Assembly (NCBI GenBank): GCA_032718475.1
Contig: JAUCBJ010007007.1
Coordinates: 64,001 to 109,724, forward strand
DNA: 45,724 bases
Reading direction: 5' to 3'
Source of the DNA: Nemertoderma westbladi
Lineage: Eukaryota > Xenacoelomorpha > Nemertodermatida > Nemertodermatidae
Made by a program: the position numbers and the translations under genes
Part shown: one piece after another, positions 1 to 9,119 of the stretch
Position numbering within the stretch: the first letter of the stretch is position 1
Layout: the number at the start of each line of letters is the position of its first letter
The notes under the pieces: model-generated
What the model was told of the DNA's origin: nothing
Database searches by the model: none
Seen by the model: only the letters and a program-made list of their open reading frames with translations

Positions 1-173
1 TGTCTCAATATTGTGAGTTCCAAGTAGAATTCCATTTCTTATACCTACAAATCCCGCTCCTATGTGACACATAAGGGTACTACCCTCAATGTTCACATAT
101 AAAGACAATGGAATTCTACCGCTGTCCTTACTACGGTGTACAGGTACGTGGAAATCTATTTGTAAACTCCTAA
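1..173 (-). other. 3' untranslated end of BEL/Pao element, possible polypurine tract and 3' LTR start
   Basis: This stretch lies downstream of the pol stop on the minus strand. Read on that strand it contains the purine run AGGAGCGGGA (about 52-61), followed closely by TGTAGGTATAAG, whose TG falls at 48-49. That order resembles a polypurine tract followed by an LTR beginning TG. If so, positions 1-49 are the first bases of the 3' LTR and the rest lies outside the window. I found no matching 5' LTR to the right of the gag start, so the boundary is tentative. A 13-bp exact inverted repeat (GTAGAATTCCATT at 24-36, its complement at 107-119) also occurs here. Confidence 0.3.
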
Positions 174-3100
174 TTATTTACTAGTATTAGGTGGAGATTT
201 GTAGTCTCCAGACTCGTTACGAGTCTCTTCAAGGAGTACGAGACGTTGAGTCGGTCTGTCTACTGTACGACCGTCAATTGTCCGTACCGTCACAGTTCTT
301 GTCACTCCATCCATAGATGGATGTGTGGCTAAAATGACACCTGTTATCCAGAAGCGTCTTTTTAGATTCACTTCTGCCAACAGCACGTGATCTCCCGGCT
401 TTAATGCGCGGGTGTTATTGTACCAGTTTGTTCTGGCAGAAATAGAGGGCAAATAATGGTTTTGCCATATTTCCCAGAATTTGTTAGCCAGTAGTTGCGT
501 GATTTTCCACGCTTTTCTACCGTAACTGTCGCTTTCTATTGGAATAGAAATAGGTGTCAATGTCGTCGGTGCCTGCATAAGCAGGTGTGCCGGTGTTAAA
601 GCAAACTGGGATTGTTTGTCATCGGGTACTAATACTATTGGTCTAGTATTTAGTATTGCCTCGATTTCAACAAACAATGTTGTCAGTTGGTCGTCTGTTA
701 GTATGTGGTTTACTGGAATGACCTTTGCCATGGCTGTCTTTATAGATCTAATCAGTCTCTCCCAGACTCCGCCTCTCCAAGGACTATCTGGAGGATTGAA
801 CTTCCAAACAATCTTGTGAGGTTGTAGTTCGTTCGAGATTTGATCATGATCTAATTTCTTAAAGGCTCTAGCAATCTCATTCCGAGCACCAACAAAGTTT
901 GTCCCTTGGTCTGAGTACAAGCATTTTACTAGTCCGCGTCTAGCGATAAATCGCCGCAGTGCTAGTATAAACGCGTTGGTGGAAAGATCCATCACACGTT
1001 CAATGTGAACTGCCCTACTGGACATACATGTGAAAATCAGTCCCCAGCGTTTTACTAGTATACGTCCACGTTTCGTATGTATGGGACCAAAGCAATCAAT
1101 TCCAGTCTCTGTAAAAGGTGGTTTGAATGCTTGAAGTCGTGCTTGTGGTAGTTCACTCATTTCTTGGGTACCTATTCTAGAATGTACCTTTTTACAAATA
1201 ATACACGTACGTGTCACTGAACTTAATGCTTTACTGGGTCTAATTAATACAAATCTAGTACGTAAGTAGGAAAGACAGTGGTGTCTTCCAGCGTGTTTCA
1301 GATGTAAATGTGCGTCCAGTATCATTGCACGTTGTAGTTCGTGGTGTTGCGGTATTATTATTGGGTACCTAAAGTTTGTGTTAAAGTCAATGTTTTGAAG
1401 CCGAGATTTATGACAAAGTAAGCCATTATAAATTATCGGACTCCAACTCAGTATTGGTGACGACTTGATTGGTTGACCTTGATTTATAGATGTGAATTCG
1501 CGCGCGAAATATCGCAGTTGGTAATGGCGAATTAATTTAATCTCACACCTGTCAATCTCAGCCAATGTAAGTCGACGTGTAAAGTCACGTTTGCCTTTAA
1601 CGTATTGTACAAAACGTACAATCCAAGCTAATTTTCGGCAAGCGTTTGTCCAAGAATCTGTTAGGTTTACAATACGGTCGACATGAGTATTTGTGACGTC
1701 ATCAGGTAAGTCAATGGAGAACTTGGAAGGTTTTGATTTACTAGAAGGGCCCACGGGTCCGCCGGTATGTATTCCCTTGTTGACTGTTGATCCGTCCGGG
1801 TCTACAAGTAATTTGTCCTTCTTTGTCTTCTTACCTTGATTGTCAGTACTTTGTAAGTCGATCGTTAATGGTGGTTTGAACTCTATGGGATCAGTGGGTT
1901 TCGGTAAACTTATTTTCCTGCCGACATTAATCCCAGGTCTCACCATAGGTTGCAAGTTCGGTATGTCTCTTGAGCGCAAAGTAACACCTGTATTTACATT
2001 AGCGTAGGTACTACCCACCTCTGTAATACATGAGGTTTCACCGTGCTTATGGTTGCTCAAGTGTGTCAAAATTGGTAGTTTGTCAATACAAGGCCGCTCC
2101 AATAGGGAAACTGCGGCTTTATTGTTAGTCAATACATTACTAGTGTCTAGTCGACTGTCTAGTAATGTGTCTGGCGATACGTCTGGTAACGTATCTGGTT
2201 GTTTGTCAATAGAAGGCCGCTCCAATAGGGAAACTGCGGCTTTACTGTTTGTCAATGCATTACTAATGTCTGGTAGAATGTCTGGTTGACCGTCTAGTAA
2301 CGTGTCTGGTTGACCGTCTGGCGATATGTCTGGTGTAGAAAGGCTCGCAAGTCTTCCTCTCTTGACCTTTGAAGTTATATCTTTCCATTTCGCCTTCGGT
2401 TTTTTCTTGAGTTTTGCCGCCGTTGTCTTTTTCTTTGTCTTCCCCTTTTTTGGTTTCTTGATTTCGGCGTCCTTCGGAATGGTGTTGGACTTGTTGTCGT
2501 ATAACGGAGGCCAATCTTGTGTCGATTTCTGCAAGAATTGGGGTCCGTGTTGCCAAAATTCTTTGTTCTCCGGTTTACAGAATTCCTCAGGCATCATTCC
2601 TCGCGACGCAATATCAGCTGGGTTTTGTGGTCCGGGACAATGTCGCCAATCCCCTTTTATTGAACGGTCTAGAATTTCCGCGCGACGGTTAGCAACGAAT
2701 GTCTTGAATTCGAGTGTGTCGTTGTTTATGTAAAATAAAACCAACGTCGCGTCAGTCCAATAAAATATCTGTAAACTCGACTGTAGTTCTGTCTGTATGA
2801 GGTTCACGATGGTGGTTGACAGGGTTGCGGCTTGTAGCTCGGCTCGTGGTGTCGTCATATACTTAGTAGGCATGGTCTTAGCCTTAGAAGTAATGAGCGA
2901 AACATCGAACTCGTCTGATTCTACTTGTCTGCGCAAGTACGCTGCCACACCAAAACCGTTGTCACTGGCGTCAGAAAAACAGTGTAGTTCCAAGTTGTCA
3001 GGAAATGTACTTTGTAACGGAAAGTAAACCCTGGGTATGGAATAATCCTCTAGCGAAGATAATTCCGCCTCCCAGGTCTTCCATAAGTCCACTTGGTCTG

Positions 3101-4214
3101 ATGAGATCGGCTCGTCCCATGTTAGTCCATCCTTCCATATACTGCGCATATAAATGCGGGCTTGCAGTATCACTGGACTGATGAATCCTAACGGATCGAA
3201 CAATCGGCTCAACTTTGACAAGCATGATCTCTTTGTCAGTGTGTTCCCTTGACTGTCCAGTCTCACTTTCACTCGAAAGTTGTCTGTGTTTGGGTCCCAA
3301 AAGAGCCCCAACACCTTAGTCGTCAGTAGTGGTTCGAACTCTAGGTCTATGTCACCACCTCCACGCTCAGTAGTTCCGAATGAGTCTACTAATTCGGCAC
3401 TGTTTGAGGCGAATTTGGTGAGGTTAAAACCTCCGCCCGCCAAGCAGTCCCGTAATTGATGTGCTACTGTTGTAGCACGTTCTACTGTGTCGCAACTCTG
3501 TAATCCGTCATCAACGTAAAAGTCACGCTCCACAATTCTAATTATCTCTGGGTCATATAGATGTTTCTGATCCCTAGCGGCCTGCTTTAGGGCGTACATC
3601 GTACAATTTGGGCTGTCTCTGGCACCGAAAACGCGAACTTGCATTTGGTAAGTCGCCGGTGGTAGACTTAAATCTCCTTCCGGGTACCAGAGGAACTGCA
3701 AACTGTCTCTGTCTCGCTCTAACGCTTTTACTTGGTGAAACATCGCTTCAACGTCGCAAGTAAAGGCTACTTGACGCTGACGGAAGCGCATAATCACCCC
3801 CATAAGATAATTATTCATGTTCGGTCCATCCATCAACTCACTATTGAGGGACATTCCCTCAAACAGAGCCGCACAGTCATTGACTACACGTACTTTGTCT
3901 GGTTTGTCGGGGTGTCTCACGTAGTGATGTGGCAAGTAATACGTTTGGTCGGTCACTCGCTCCGGGTTAGTCATTCGGATAGCGTATCCCTTTGTCAAAT
4001 ACGTCTCCATCTGAGTGTTATACTGCAGATGGGCTTTCTCGTCTTTTAATAGACGTTGTCGGATTGAGTGTAGACGTCTTAAAGCCAGTGGATAGTTGTT
4101 TATAAGTTTAGGACTTTGGCTACGCCATAACATCCCTACCTCATAATGTCCGTCTTTCGTCTGGTGGATAGTATCTTCCATGATCTTCAGAGATTGTTTC
4201 TCCTGTTCCGACAT
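174..4214 (-). CDS. pol: BEL/Pao pol: reverse transcriptase, RNase H, integrase (C-terminal part of broken pol)
   Basis: This frame of 1346 codons is the catalytic half of a BEL/Pao polyprotein, which copies element RNA into DNA and inserts it. Motifs in order: pre-RT segment (residues 1-100); RT with a first catalytic aspartate in FTCDVEAMF (about 154) and YVDD at about 233; the family motif LFDPLGFISP (about 340-350); RNase H with SDASDNGFG (about 415) and ADIASRG (about 535); an unusual linker of about 300 residues; an HHCC zinc finger (HLKHAGRHH ... CIICKK, about 1000-1060); the integrase core with GIDCFGP, SDQGTNF and a downstream glutamate in WRGGVWERL; and a C-terminal module like DUF5641 (KPGDHVLLAE). 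The RT, RNase H and integrase frame is open throughout. Its apparent start at 4214 is only the first ATG after an insertion. The true pol frame continues upstream in the 4833-4318 segment. Confidence 0.92.
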   Translation of the reverse strand: MSEQEKQSLKIMEDTIHQTKDGHYEVGMLWRSQSPKLINNYPLALRRLHSIRQRLLKDEKAHLQYNTQMETYLTKGYAIRMTNPERVTDQTYYLPHHYVRHPDKPDKVRVVNDCAALFEGMSLNSELMDGPNMNNYLMGVIMRFRQRQVAFTCDVEAMFHQVKALERDRDSLQFLWYPEGDLSLPPATYQMQVRVFGARDSPNCTMYALKQAARDQKHLYDPEIIRIVERDFYVDDGLQSCDTVERATTVAHQLRDCLAGGGFNLTKFASNSAELVDSFGTTERGGGDIDLEFEPLLTTKVLGLFWDPNTDNFRVKVRLDSQGNTLTKRSCLSKLSRLFDPLGFISPVILQARIYMRSIWKDGLTWDEPISSDQVDLWKTWEAELSSLEDYSIPRVYFPLQSTFPDNLELHCFSDASDNGFGVAAYLRRQVESDEFDVSLITSKAKTMPTKYMTTPRAELQAATLSTTIVNLIQTELQSSLQIFYWTDATLVLFYINNDTLEFKTFVANRRAEILDRSIKGDWRHCPGPQNPADIASRGMMPEEFCKPENKEFWQHGPQFLQKSTQDWPPLYDNKSNTIPKDAEIKKPKKGKTKKKTTAAKLKKKPKAKWKDITSKVKRGRLASLSTPDISPDGQPDTLLDGQPDILPDISNALTNSKAAVSLLERPSIDKQPDTLPDVSPDTLLDSRLDTSNVLTNNKAAVSLLERPCIDKLPILTHLSNHKHGETSCITEVGSTYANVNTGVTLRSRDIPNLQPMVRPGINVGRKISLPKPTDPIEFKPPLTIDLQSTDNQGKKTKKDKLLVDPDGSTVNKGIHTGGPVGPSSKSKPSKFSIDLPDDVTNTHVDRIVNLTDSWTNACRKLAWIVRFVQYVKGKRDFTRRLTLAEIDRCEIKLIRHYQLRYFAREFTSINQGQPIKSSPILSWSPIIYNGLLCHKSRLQNIDFNTNFRYPIIIPQHHELQRAMILDAHLHLKHAGRHHCLSYLRTRFVLIRPSKALSSVTRTCIICKKVHSRIGTQEMSELPQARLQAFKPPFTETGIDCFGPIHTKRGRILVKRWGLIFTCMSSRAVHIERVMDLSTNAFILALRRFIARRGLVKCLYSDQGTNFVGARNEIARAFKKLDHDQISNELQPHKIVWKFNPPDSPWRGGVWERLIRSIKTAMAKVIPVNHILTDDQLTTLFVEIEAILNTRPIVLVPDDKQSQFALTPAHLLMQAPTTLTPISIPIESDSYGRKAWKITQLLANKFWEIWQNHYLPSISARTNWYNNTRALKPGDHVLLAEVNLKRRFWITGVILATHPSMDGVTRTVTVRTIDGRTVDRPTQRLVLLEETRNESGDYKSPPNTSK
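2072..2340 (-). repeat. Imperfect tandem repeat in the pol linker, 123-bp spacing
   Basis: Two copies of a sequence beginning GTTTGTCAAT (plus strand) start at 2078 and 2201, 123 bp or 41 codons apart. They encode the repeated peptide core NKAAVSLLERP. A shorter degenerate array of CTGGTTGACCGTCTAGTAACG-like units, coding for PD-rich peptide, flanks them up to about 2340. All units keep the reading frame. They sit between RNase H and the integrase zinc finger. Confidence 0.8.
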
Positions 4215-4241
4215 ACAAGGTTCATAGCTACCAGGTTCAGC

Positions 4242-4343
4242 TGTATCTTGTTTTTTTTTTTTTTTTTTTTAACATTTATTATCCAAAGAAGAGGACAATT
4301 GGGCAACAAGCCGAAGCTTATGAGAGCCCTCTTGTATCTTGTT
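4242..4343 (-). mobile_element. Small poly(A)-tailed retro-insertion with 11-bp target site duplication
   Basis: The 11-mer TGTATCTTGTT occurs at 4242-4252 and again at 4333-4343. Between them, read on the minus strand, is about 60 bp of unique sequence ending in AATAAA, then about 20 A residues. This is the structure of a 5'-truncated polyadenylated RNA inserted by LINE-type target-primed reverse transcription. The net insertion is 91 bp, which is 1 modulo 3. It therefore shifts the pol frame and introduces the stop that ends the upstream segment. The source transcript is too short to identify. Confidence 0.85.
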
Positions 4344-4896
4344 CTAACCACCTGATAGTCTTCTCCGTTAATTCTTTGTCCAAGGCGGCTTGTTCCAACT
4401 GATGATTTCTCAACACGTCATCATCGATATCGACGGGCACTGTTGAGGTTATTGGGGTAGGTAGACTCGCAAGCCTATCATCTGTCGTCGATGGAATCTC
4501 TAGCTGACTCGTCTTCCCCCCAAGTTCTAAACTCACCTTGTGGGTTAGCTGCTCCTTGTGACTTATCATACTGGTTACACGTCTGTCATGTTTTGTCGAC
4601 TGTAGTGTAGTATGGTTCACGTCATGTGAAAAGGAATGAATTGAATTTGTAGTTAATAAACTACATGTACTCTGTACATCGTCTTCCTCGTCACTTACGT
4701 CTAGTGTGCGCACAGGCACTCGAGTATACCACCCTATCGGCGTTCTACAAGCGTATGCGTTTCCCGCTACGACTGCCGATGGTCTGGTTTCCCACACCTG
4801 ATGTAGGTTGAATTGGTCTGTCCCGATCAGCATTGCTACCGATCTATAATTGACAGGACATTCGGGTACACCAAGGTGCTGAAATACTTACGGTCC
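4318..4896 (-). pseudogene. pol: BEL/Pao pol N-terminal segment (end of protease region)
   Basis: This frame is open from about 4893 (after an in-frame TAA) down to a stop at 4318; its first ATG is at 4833. It carries the motif AMLIGTDQF, matching the LIG(S/A/T)D element that follows the aspartic protease in BEL/Pao polyproteins, then GWYTRVP, then an acidic region. It leads toward RT but is cut off by the poly(A) insertion at 4242-4332. Its frame differs from the gag-protease frame above it by one nucleotide and becomes that of the RT frame only once the 91-bp insertion is discounted. So this is the middle part of one pol gene, not a separate gene. Confidence 0.8.
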
Positions 4897-7800
4897 TCTA
4901 GAGATTGTTCCGGCACTGGACCTAGTAGGTTACTAAAGTCCTTCGTGGCCGCAAAGGTTAGATCTCTAAAGGGCAACAAAGACCTCTCCCTCTCGCTGTG
5001 TTGCGATTTTGGAAGAAGAGAGTCTAAGTCCAACTTAACTCGTGTCACTGGTATTGCACGCTGTCCGTGCATACTACTTACTGTATAACTGACGTGCTTA
5101 CCTTGTTTTAGATCCGTCACGACGTCAGCTATCTTTTCGTCCACGTAGCTATGAGATGAGGCTGAATCTAGAATCGCATAGATCCTCTTGCTCCCCTTTG
5201 TGCCAGTAACCTTAATCGGGATTACACTGAATCCCTTCAGTTGATCAGTGGTCAGAAGCGCGATCGACGGTTGTTCGTCTCCATTAGAATATTCGTCGTC
5301 GTCTTCTGATTCTTCGTCCGACGATCCGGATTGTTCTGAGAAGCAATCCTCAATATGGGTCACGAAGGTTGGAGTCGTTTTTGATTCTCGTTTTCTATAG
5401 GCCGCATCACATCTCGCTGCTGCTTCCGGGTGTTCCCTGGCGAAGCGTTTCGTCGGCGTGTGGCTGTCTGTGTGGAGCAGACCGTCGTGGTTGCGTCCAC
5501 AGGATGGACAAGTGTCGGTATTTGGGCAATCCTTACGCACGTGTCCGTGTCGCGTACACCGCCAACAAGAGTCCAGTGGCCGTATTTGCAGCCGTCGTTC
5601 TTCCGAGTTCAACTCGCGAAATTGTCGACAACCTCGTAACTTGTGGCCGATATACCGCTTACCTAGATGCTCGCAGTATTGGCAGCCACTGAAGTCGGTA
5701 CCAAGTTGCTGTCTCGTTTGTTTTGTCCCAATGGGCGCAGATACCCTACCTCCGTCCGAGAATTGTCGTAATTCCGTCGGTGTGGTGTAAGTGGCCGTCT
5801 TAGTGGATGTTGTCTGGGGTTTTTGTCGGTTGGAGGATGGCAATGTGATCCCTTCTGCCACGATGTGCTGGTCGGTGTAGTTAGATCGAGTTTCTACTAC
5901 CGCCTCCCTGGATATTAAAAGGTACACATCTTCTAACTTTAAGAATCCTCCCCGCTCTTCTCGCTGGTATTCGACCTTCCTCCACTCCCGACGAAGTCGA
6001 TGGTGGAGTCGTCCTATTATCTTTAATAGGACTGTAGGGGTATTCCCGTAATCAAGTTGTCCAATTGATCTTAAGGTAGTGATAGCGTTCTTGATCTCGT
6101 CAGCTAGTTTTAGTAAGTCGACGGGTTTAGTGATAGCCCCTCCCTTACAGAGTTCCTCTATTACTGACCTGGCCATGCTCACTGTACCTCCGTATATCGA
6201 AGTTAAACGATCGTACGCTAGTTCGAAAGCGTCCGGTACACCGACGAAAGTCTCCGCCAAACGTTTAGGTTCTCCTGACAACGTTTGGAGTAGGTAATTG
6301 AACTTCTCCCGTGATGTAAAGGCGCACACGGCGATCTGGGATTCGATATAGTCTACGAATGTGTGCCAGTGTTTTGAACTACCGGAAAACTTCGGTGGTT
6401 GTTGTACCGGCAATCCCTGTCTGGCTGCGAATTTCGCTATCTCCTCTGCAACGTTCAGAGTTTCGCGTCCTTGGTTGGTAACTTGGTTGATATCCCTTCT
6501 TGGCGCTTTTCCCTGATACGATGTGGGGTTTGAAGGTACCGGTCTTTGTGGTTCCTTCGGGTGTCTATTGTGTTCGAATTCGGAATTTCTCGAACTGTCG
6601 GTGTAACCTTCCTCCAGACGTTCCTCGATCTGAGCCAACTTATTGACAACTGGTCGCAGGATGTCGGCGAACTGTTGTGTACTAATTGCGTCCGTTGGTT
6701 GTAACGCCTTCTGTGTTGGTGTATTCTGTGGAGGATTGTCTGCAAAGGAGTTGTCTGAACGCTCGCGTTTATATTCATCGGCCGCCCCTGTTCTAAATAC
6801 CTCGCGTTTCGGGTAATCCGATTCGCTCGAAGTACTACTATCATCTGGATATGGTGGTCGACGTGCTCGCGTCCGTTGCGTCGTTCGAATTCTAACGTTC
6901 CGTTTTGGAACATCGTCCACTGATCTCCGTTGTTCGGTAGGCTCACAAGTCTTCCTCGAAGTCGTAGATTGCGATGTAAATTGGTTAAATGGTCGCGTCT
7001 CCACTGTTCTCCGTTGTTCGGTAGGCTCACAAGTCTTCCTCGAAGTCGTAGATTGCGATGTAAATTGGTTGAATGGTCGCGTCTCCACTGTTCTCCGTTG
7101 TTCGGTAGGCTCACAAGTCTTCCTCGAAGTCGTAGATTGCGATGTAAATTGGTTGAATGGTCGCGTCTCCACTGTTCTCCGTTGTTCGGTAGGCTCACAA
7201 GTCTTCCTCGAAGTCGTAGATTGCGATGTAAACTGAATCGGTGGTCGGACGACCGCGTTTGAATCCAAAGGCCTTGTAGGCCGAAATGTCATTGGGTATT
7301 CGTAGTGCGTAACGGGTTTAGGTGTCAAAGGTGGACTCACCTGTTTTGTCGTCAGTAGTGCAGGTCCGACTAATAAACTACTACGATCTGTAATCGGTGG
7401 GTTACTTACCTTGACTTTCGGAATAGGCGACGACGTTGCTCTTGGCGGTGTAAACTTGTCCGGAATAACAAACCTGTGCTCCGTCACACCATGGATAGGA
7501 GAGATATCGCTGCTACCAGCAATCGAAACAGGTTCCTTAGTCGTAACCGGTGCAAACATATGAGTCACCTGTGGGAATCGTTGACACAAGTCCTTTACTA
7601 ATTGTCGTTCCCGTCTGGGTGCTCCCACGCTTCCTTCTTTCTTTCGTTCCTGAATTTGGCGATGTCTTACCTCTATCTGGTCCAAGTCATGTCCGTCTCG
7701 AGATCTCATTGATCGATCGCGGGCCCTTTGATCCAGATCTTCCTCAGCGTTCGCTAATTCTCTCGCCTTCTTCTCAAGTTCGAAATGAAGTTTAGCTGTC

Positions 7801-9041
7801 TTCTCTCGTTGTTCCGTTTGTCGTTGTTGCGCCTCAAATTCTGCTTGTCGTATAGCGGATTGAGCCTTTATTTGCCGTGTTTTCATTTCGGCCCGTGCTT
7901 CCGAAACTAACCTGTCTCGTTCTAATTCCGCCGCTGCCGCTGCCGCTTGTCGCTCTGACTCTGCCGCTTGTCGCTCTGACTCGGCCGCTGCCGCTGCCGC
8001 TTGTCGCTCTGACTCTGCCGCTGCCGCTGCCGCTTGTCGGGCAATGTCTACCTCTAACCTTTCTACTTCAGCTGCTTCTAATTCAGCTTGTTCCTGTAGA
8101 TGAGAGATTCTCGCTATATTCGCAACGCGTAGCTTCTCTTCCTCTACTGCTGCCTGCATCACTAGAAGTTGAGCTTGTTCCTCCATTTCTCGTCGTTGTC
8201 GGTAGAATTCTTGCTGTTGTCGAGCAACTTCTGACGTAACCATACTTCCCTCGCCAATTTCGCTACGAATACTTACCAACGATTGATCCAATATTCCCGG
8301 TGCCGATTCGATTTGTGCGAGCGAAGTTTCCCTCGTAGCCTCCGGCACGGTTTCCCAATCTCCGACGTCCTCGCCGCACATGCGTAAGTGATCCGTCAGG
8401 TGTTTCAATTGTCCATCCAGTCGGTACAGTTCCTGTTCTTCTTCGGGTTGTAATAATTCGTCCGAAACTGACTCACCTAACAACTGGTCCGCTTGTTCCT
8501 GTTGTATCTGTCTAATCGTCGACTTAAACTGAATCAGTTTCTCTCTAGCGATCATTAGTTTCTCGAGGATTCTAAGTTGAGTATCCATGTCCTGTCTCTG
8601 TCTAGCTAGATCTTGTAGACCAATTAGGTTATCGACGGACTTGTGTACTCTACTTTGTACTCTAACCTGGAGGGTGTAGAACTCGAATCGAGACATCGGA
8701 GCGGTCAACTCGTCTAATATGCGATGACCTTCTCCAATACTCCTGGTTATATGCGCCATATATCCTCCGACGCTTCTAACCACACTTTCTGTGCTTCCTG
8801 CTGAACTTACCATTTCCGTTTCCCTATATCTAGGTTGCGGAACAGTTAGAAAGTCCTCGGTCCTGCCGTCACCTCGTACTACGGCATCCGGTACTCCCGT
8901 TGGATGTACTGGTGACGCACACGGTGTAGGTTCGGTAGGCTCGCGAGTCTTCCCCTGTTGTTCCTCCGCTGCTGACTTATCCGCGTCACACGAGTCATAG
9001 TCGGTAGGTGTATTCTTCGTATAGTCTTGTTTGTCACTCAT
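4836..9041 (-). CDS. gag: BEL/Pao Gag-protease polyprotein
   Basis: This frame of 1401 codons encodes the particle-forming part of the BEL/Pao element. In order: a charged N-terminus; a long Gln/Glu/Arg-rich coiled coil with AAAESERQ repeats (about residues 270-440); four 28-residue tandem repeats (about 600-706); a DUF1759-like capsid region starting FSGSSKHWHTF (about 860-1060); paired zinc knuckles (CQYCEHLG and CWRCTRHGHVRKDC, about 1115-1180); and an aspartic protease motif LDSASSHSYVD (about 1290). The protease has DSA where DSG is common. The ATG at 9041 follows a long leader and has A at -3. The frame ends at a TAG (4838-4836) while the continuing homology moves to the overlapping -1 frame, so either an indel or a frameshift separates it from pol. 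Confidence 0.92.
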   Translation of the reverse strand: MSDKQDYTKNTPTDYDSCDADKSAAEEQQGKTREPTEPTPCASPVHPTGVPDAVVRGDGRTEDFLTVPQPRYRETEMVSSAGSTESVVRSVGGYMAHITRSIGEGHRILDELTAPMSRFEFYTLQVRVQSRVHKSVDNLIGLQDLARQRQDMDTQLRILEKLMIAREKLIQFKSTIRQIQQEQADQLLGESVSDELLQPEEEQELYRLDGQLKHLTDHLRMCGEDVGDWETVPEATRETSLAQIESAPGILDQSLVSIRSEIGEGSMVTSEVARQQQEFYRQRREMEEQAQLLVMQAAVEEEKLRVANIARISHLQEQAELEAAEVERLEVDIARQAAAAAAESERQAAAAAAESERQAAESERQAAAAAAELERDRLVSEARAEMKTRQIKAQSAIRQAEFEAQQRQTEQREKTAKLHFELEKKARELANAEEDLDQRARDRSMRSRDGHDLDQIEVRHRQIQERKKEGSVGAPRRERQLVKDLCQRFPQVTHMFAPVTTKEPVSIAGSSDISPIHGVTEHRFVIPDKFTPPRATSSPIPKVKVSNPPITDRSSLLVGPALLTTKQVSPPLTPKPVTHYEYPMTFRPTRPLDSNAVVRPPIQFTSQSTTSRKTCEPTEQRRTVETRPFNQFTSQSTTSRKTCEPTEQRRTVETRPFNQFTSQSTTSRKTCEPTEQRRTVETRPFNQFTSQSTTSRKTCEPTEQRRSVDDVPKRNVRIRTTQRTRARRPPYPDDSSTSSESDYPKREVFRTGAADEYKRERSDNSFADNPPQNTPTQKALQPTDAISTQQFADILRPVVNKLAQIEERLEEGYTDSSRNSEFEHNRHPKEPQRPVPSNPTSYQGKAPRRDINQVTNQGRETLNVAEEIAKFAARQGLPVQQPPKFSGSSKHWHTFVDYIESQIAVCAFTSREKFNYLLQTLSGEPKRLAETFVGVPDAFELAYDRLTSIYGGTVSMARSVIEELCKGGAITKPVDLLKLADEIKNAITTLRSIGQLDYGNTPTVLLKIIGRLHHRLRREWRKVEYQREERGGFLKLEDVYLLISREAVVETRSNYTDQHIVAEGITLPSSNRQKPQTTSTKTATYTTPTELRQFSDGGRVSAPIGTKQTRQQLGTDFSGCQYCEHLGKRYIGHKLRGCRQFRELNSEERRLQIRPLDSCWRCTRHGHVRKDCPNTDTCPSCGRNHDGLLHTDSHTPTKRFAREHPEAAARCDAAYRKRESKTTPTFVTHIEDCFSEQSGSSDEESEDDDEYSNGDEQPSIALLTTDQLKGFSVIPIKVTGTKGSKRIYAILDSASSHSYVDEKIADVVTDLKQGKHVSYTVSSMHGQRAIPVTRVKLDLDSLLPKSQHSERERSLLPFRDLTFAATKDFSNLLGPVPEQSLEDRKYFSTLVYPNVLSIIDR
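6924..7243 (-). repeat. Four 84-bp tandem repeats inside gag
   Basis: Unit starts at TCTCCGTTGTTCGG (plus strand) fall at 6924, 7008, 7092 and 7176, exactly 84 bp or 28 codons apart. Units are nearly identical, with only a few substitutions at the outer edges. Each encodes a Ser/Thr/Arg-rich peptide containing QFTSQSTTSRKTCEPTEQRR. Because the unit length is divisible by three, copy-number change keeps the frame. The near-identity suggests recent expansion or homogenisation. Confidence 0.95.
7927..8040 (-). repeat. Short-period repeat in gag coiled coil
   Basis: The plus strand shows repeated blocks of GCCGCTGCCGCTGCCGCTTGTCG and GCTCTGACT. On the coding strand these give alternating AAAAA and ESERQ peptides. 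This is an in-frame minisatellite that lengthens the coiled coil. The two plus-strand elements carry an analogous but different array (AEAERKAA) at the equivalent place. Confidence 0.85.
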
Positions 9042-9119
9042 TTCGGTAGTTGTAAGTCAAGTAAAGTGAGTGTCAAAGTATCGAGTTTACCGTATTTATC
9101 TAAACGGTACTAATTACAG

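Noticed and set aside
2326-2733. Plus-strand open frame of 135 codons
   Set aside because: Shadow of the pol linker on the opposite strand. Its hydrophobic look comes from antisense Lys/Glu codons.
4880-4893. GTAAGTATTTCAG as a mini-intron at the gag-pol junction
   Set aside because: Thirteen bases is too short for splicing, and removing it would not give the pol frame.
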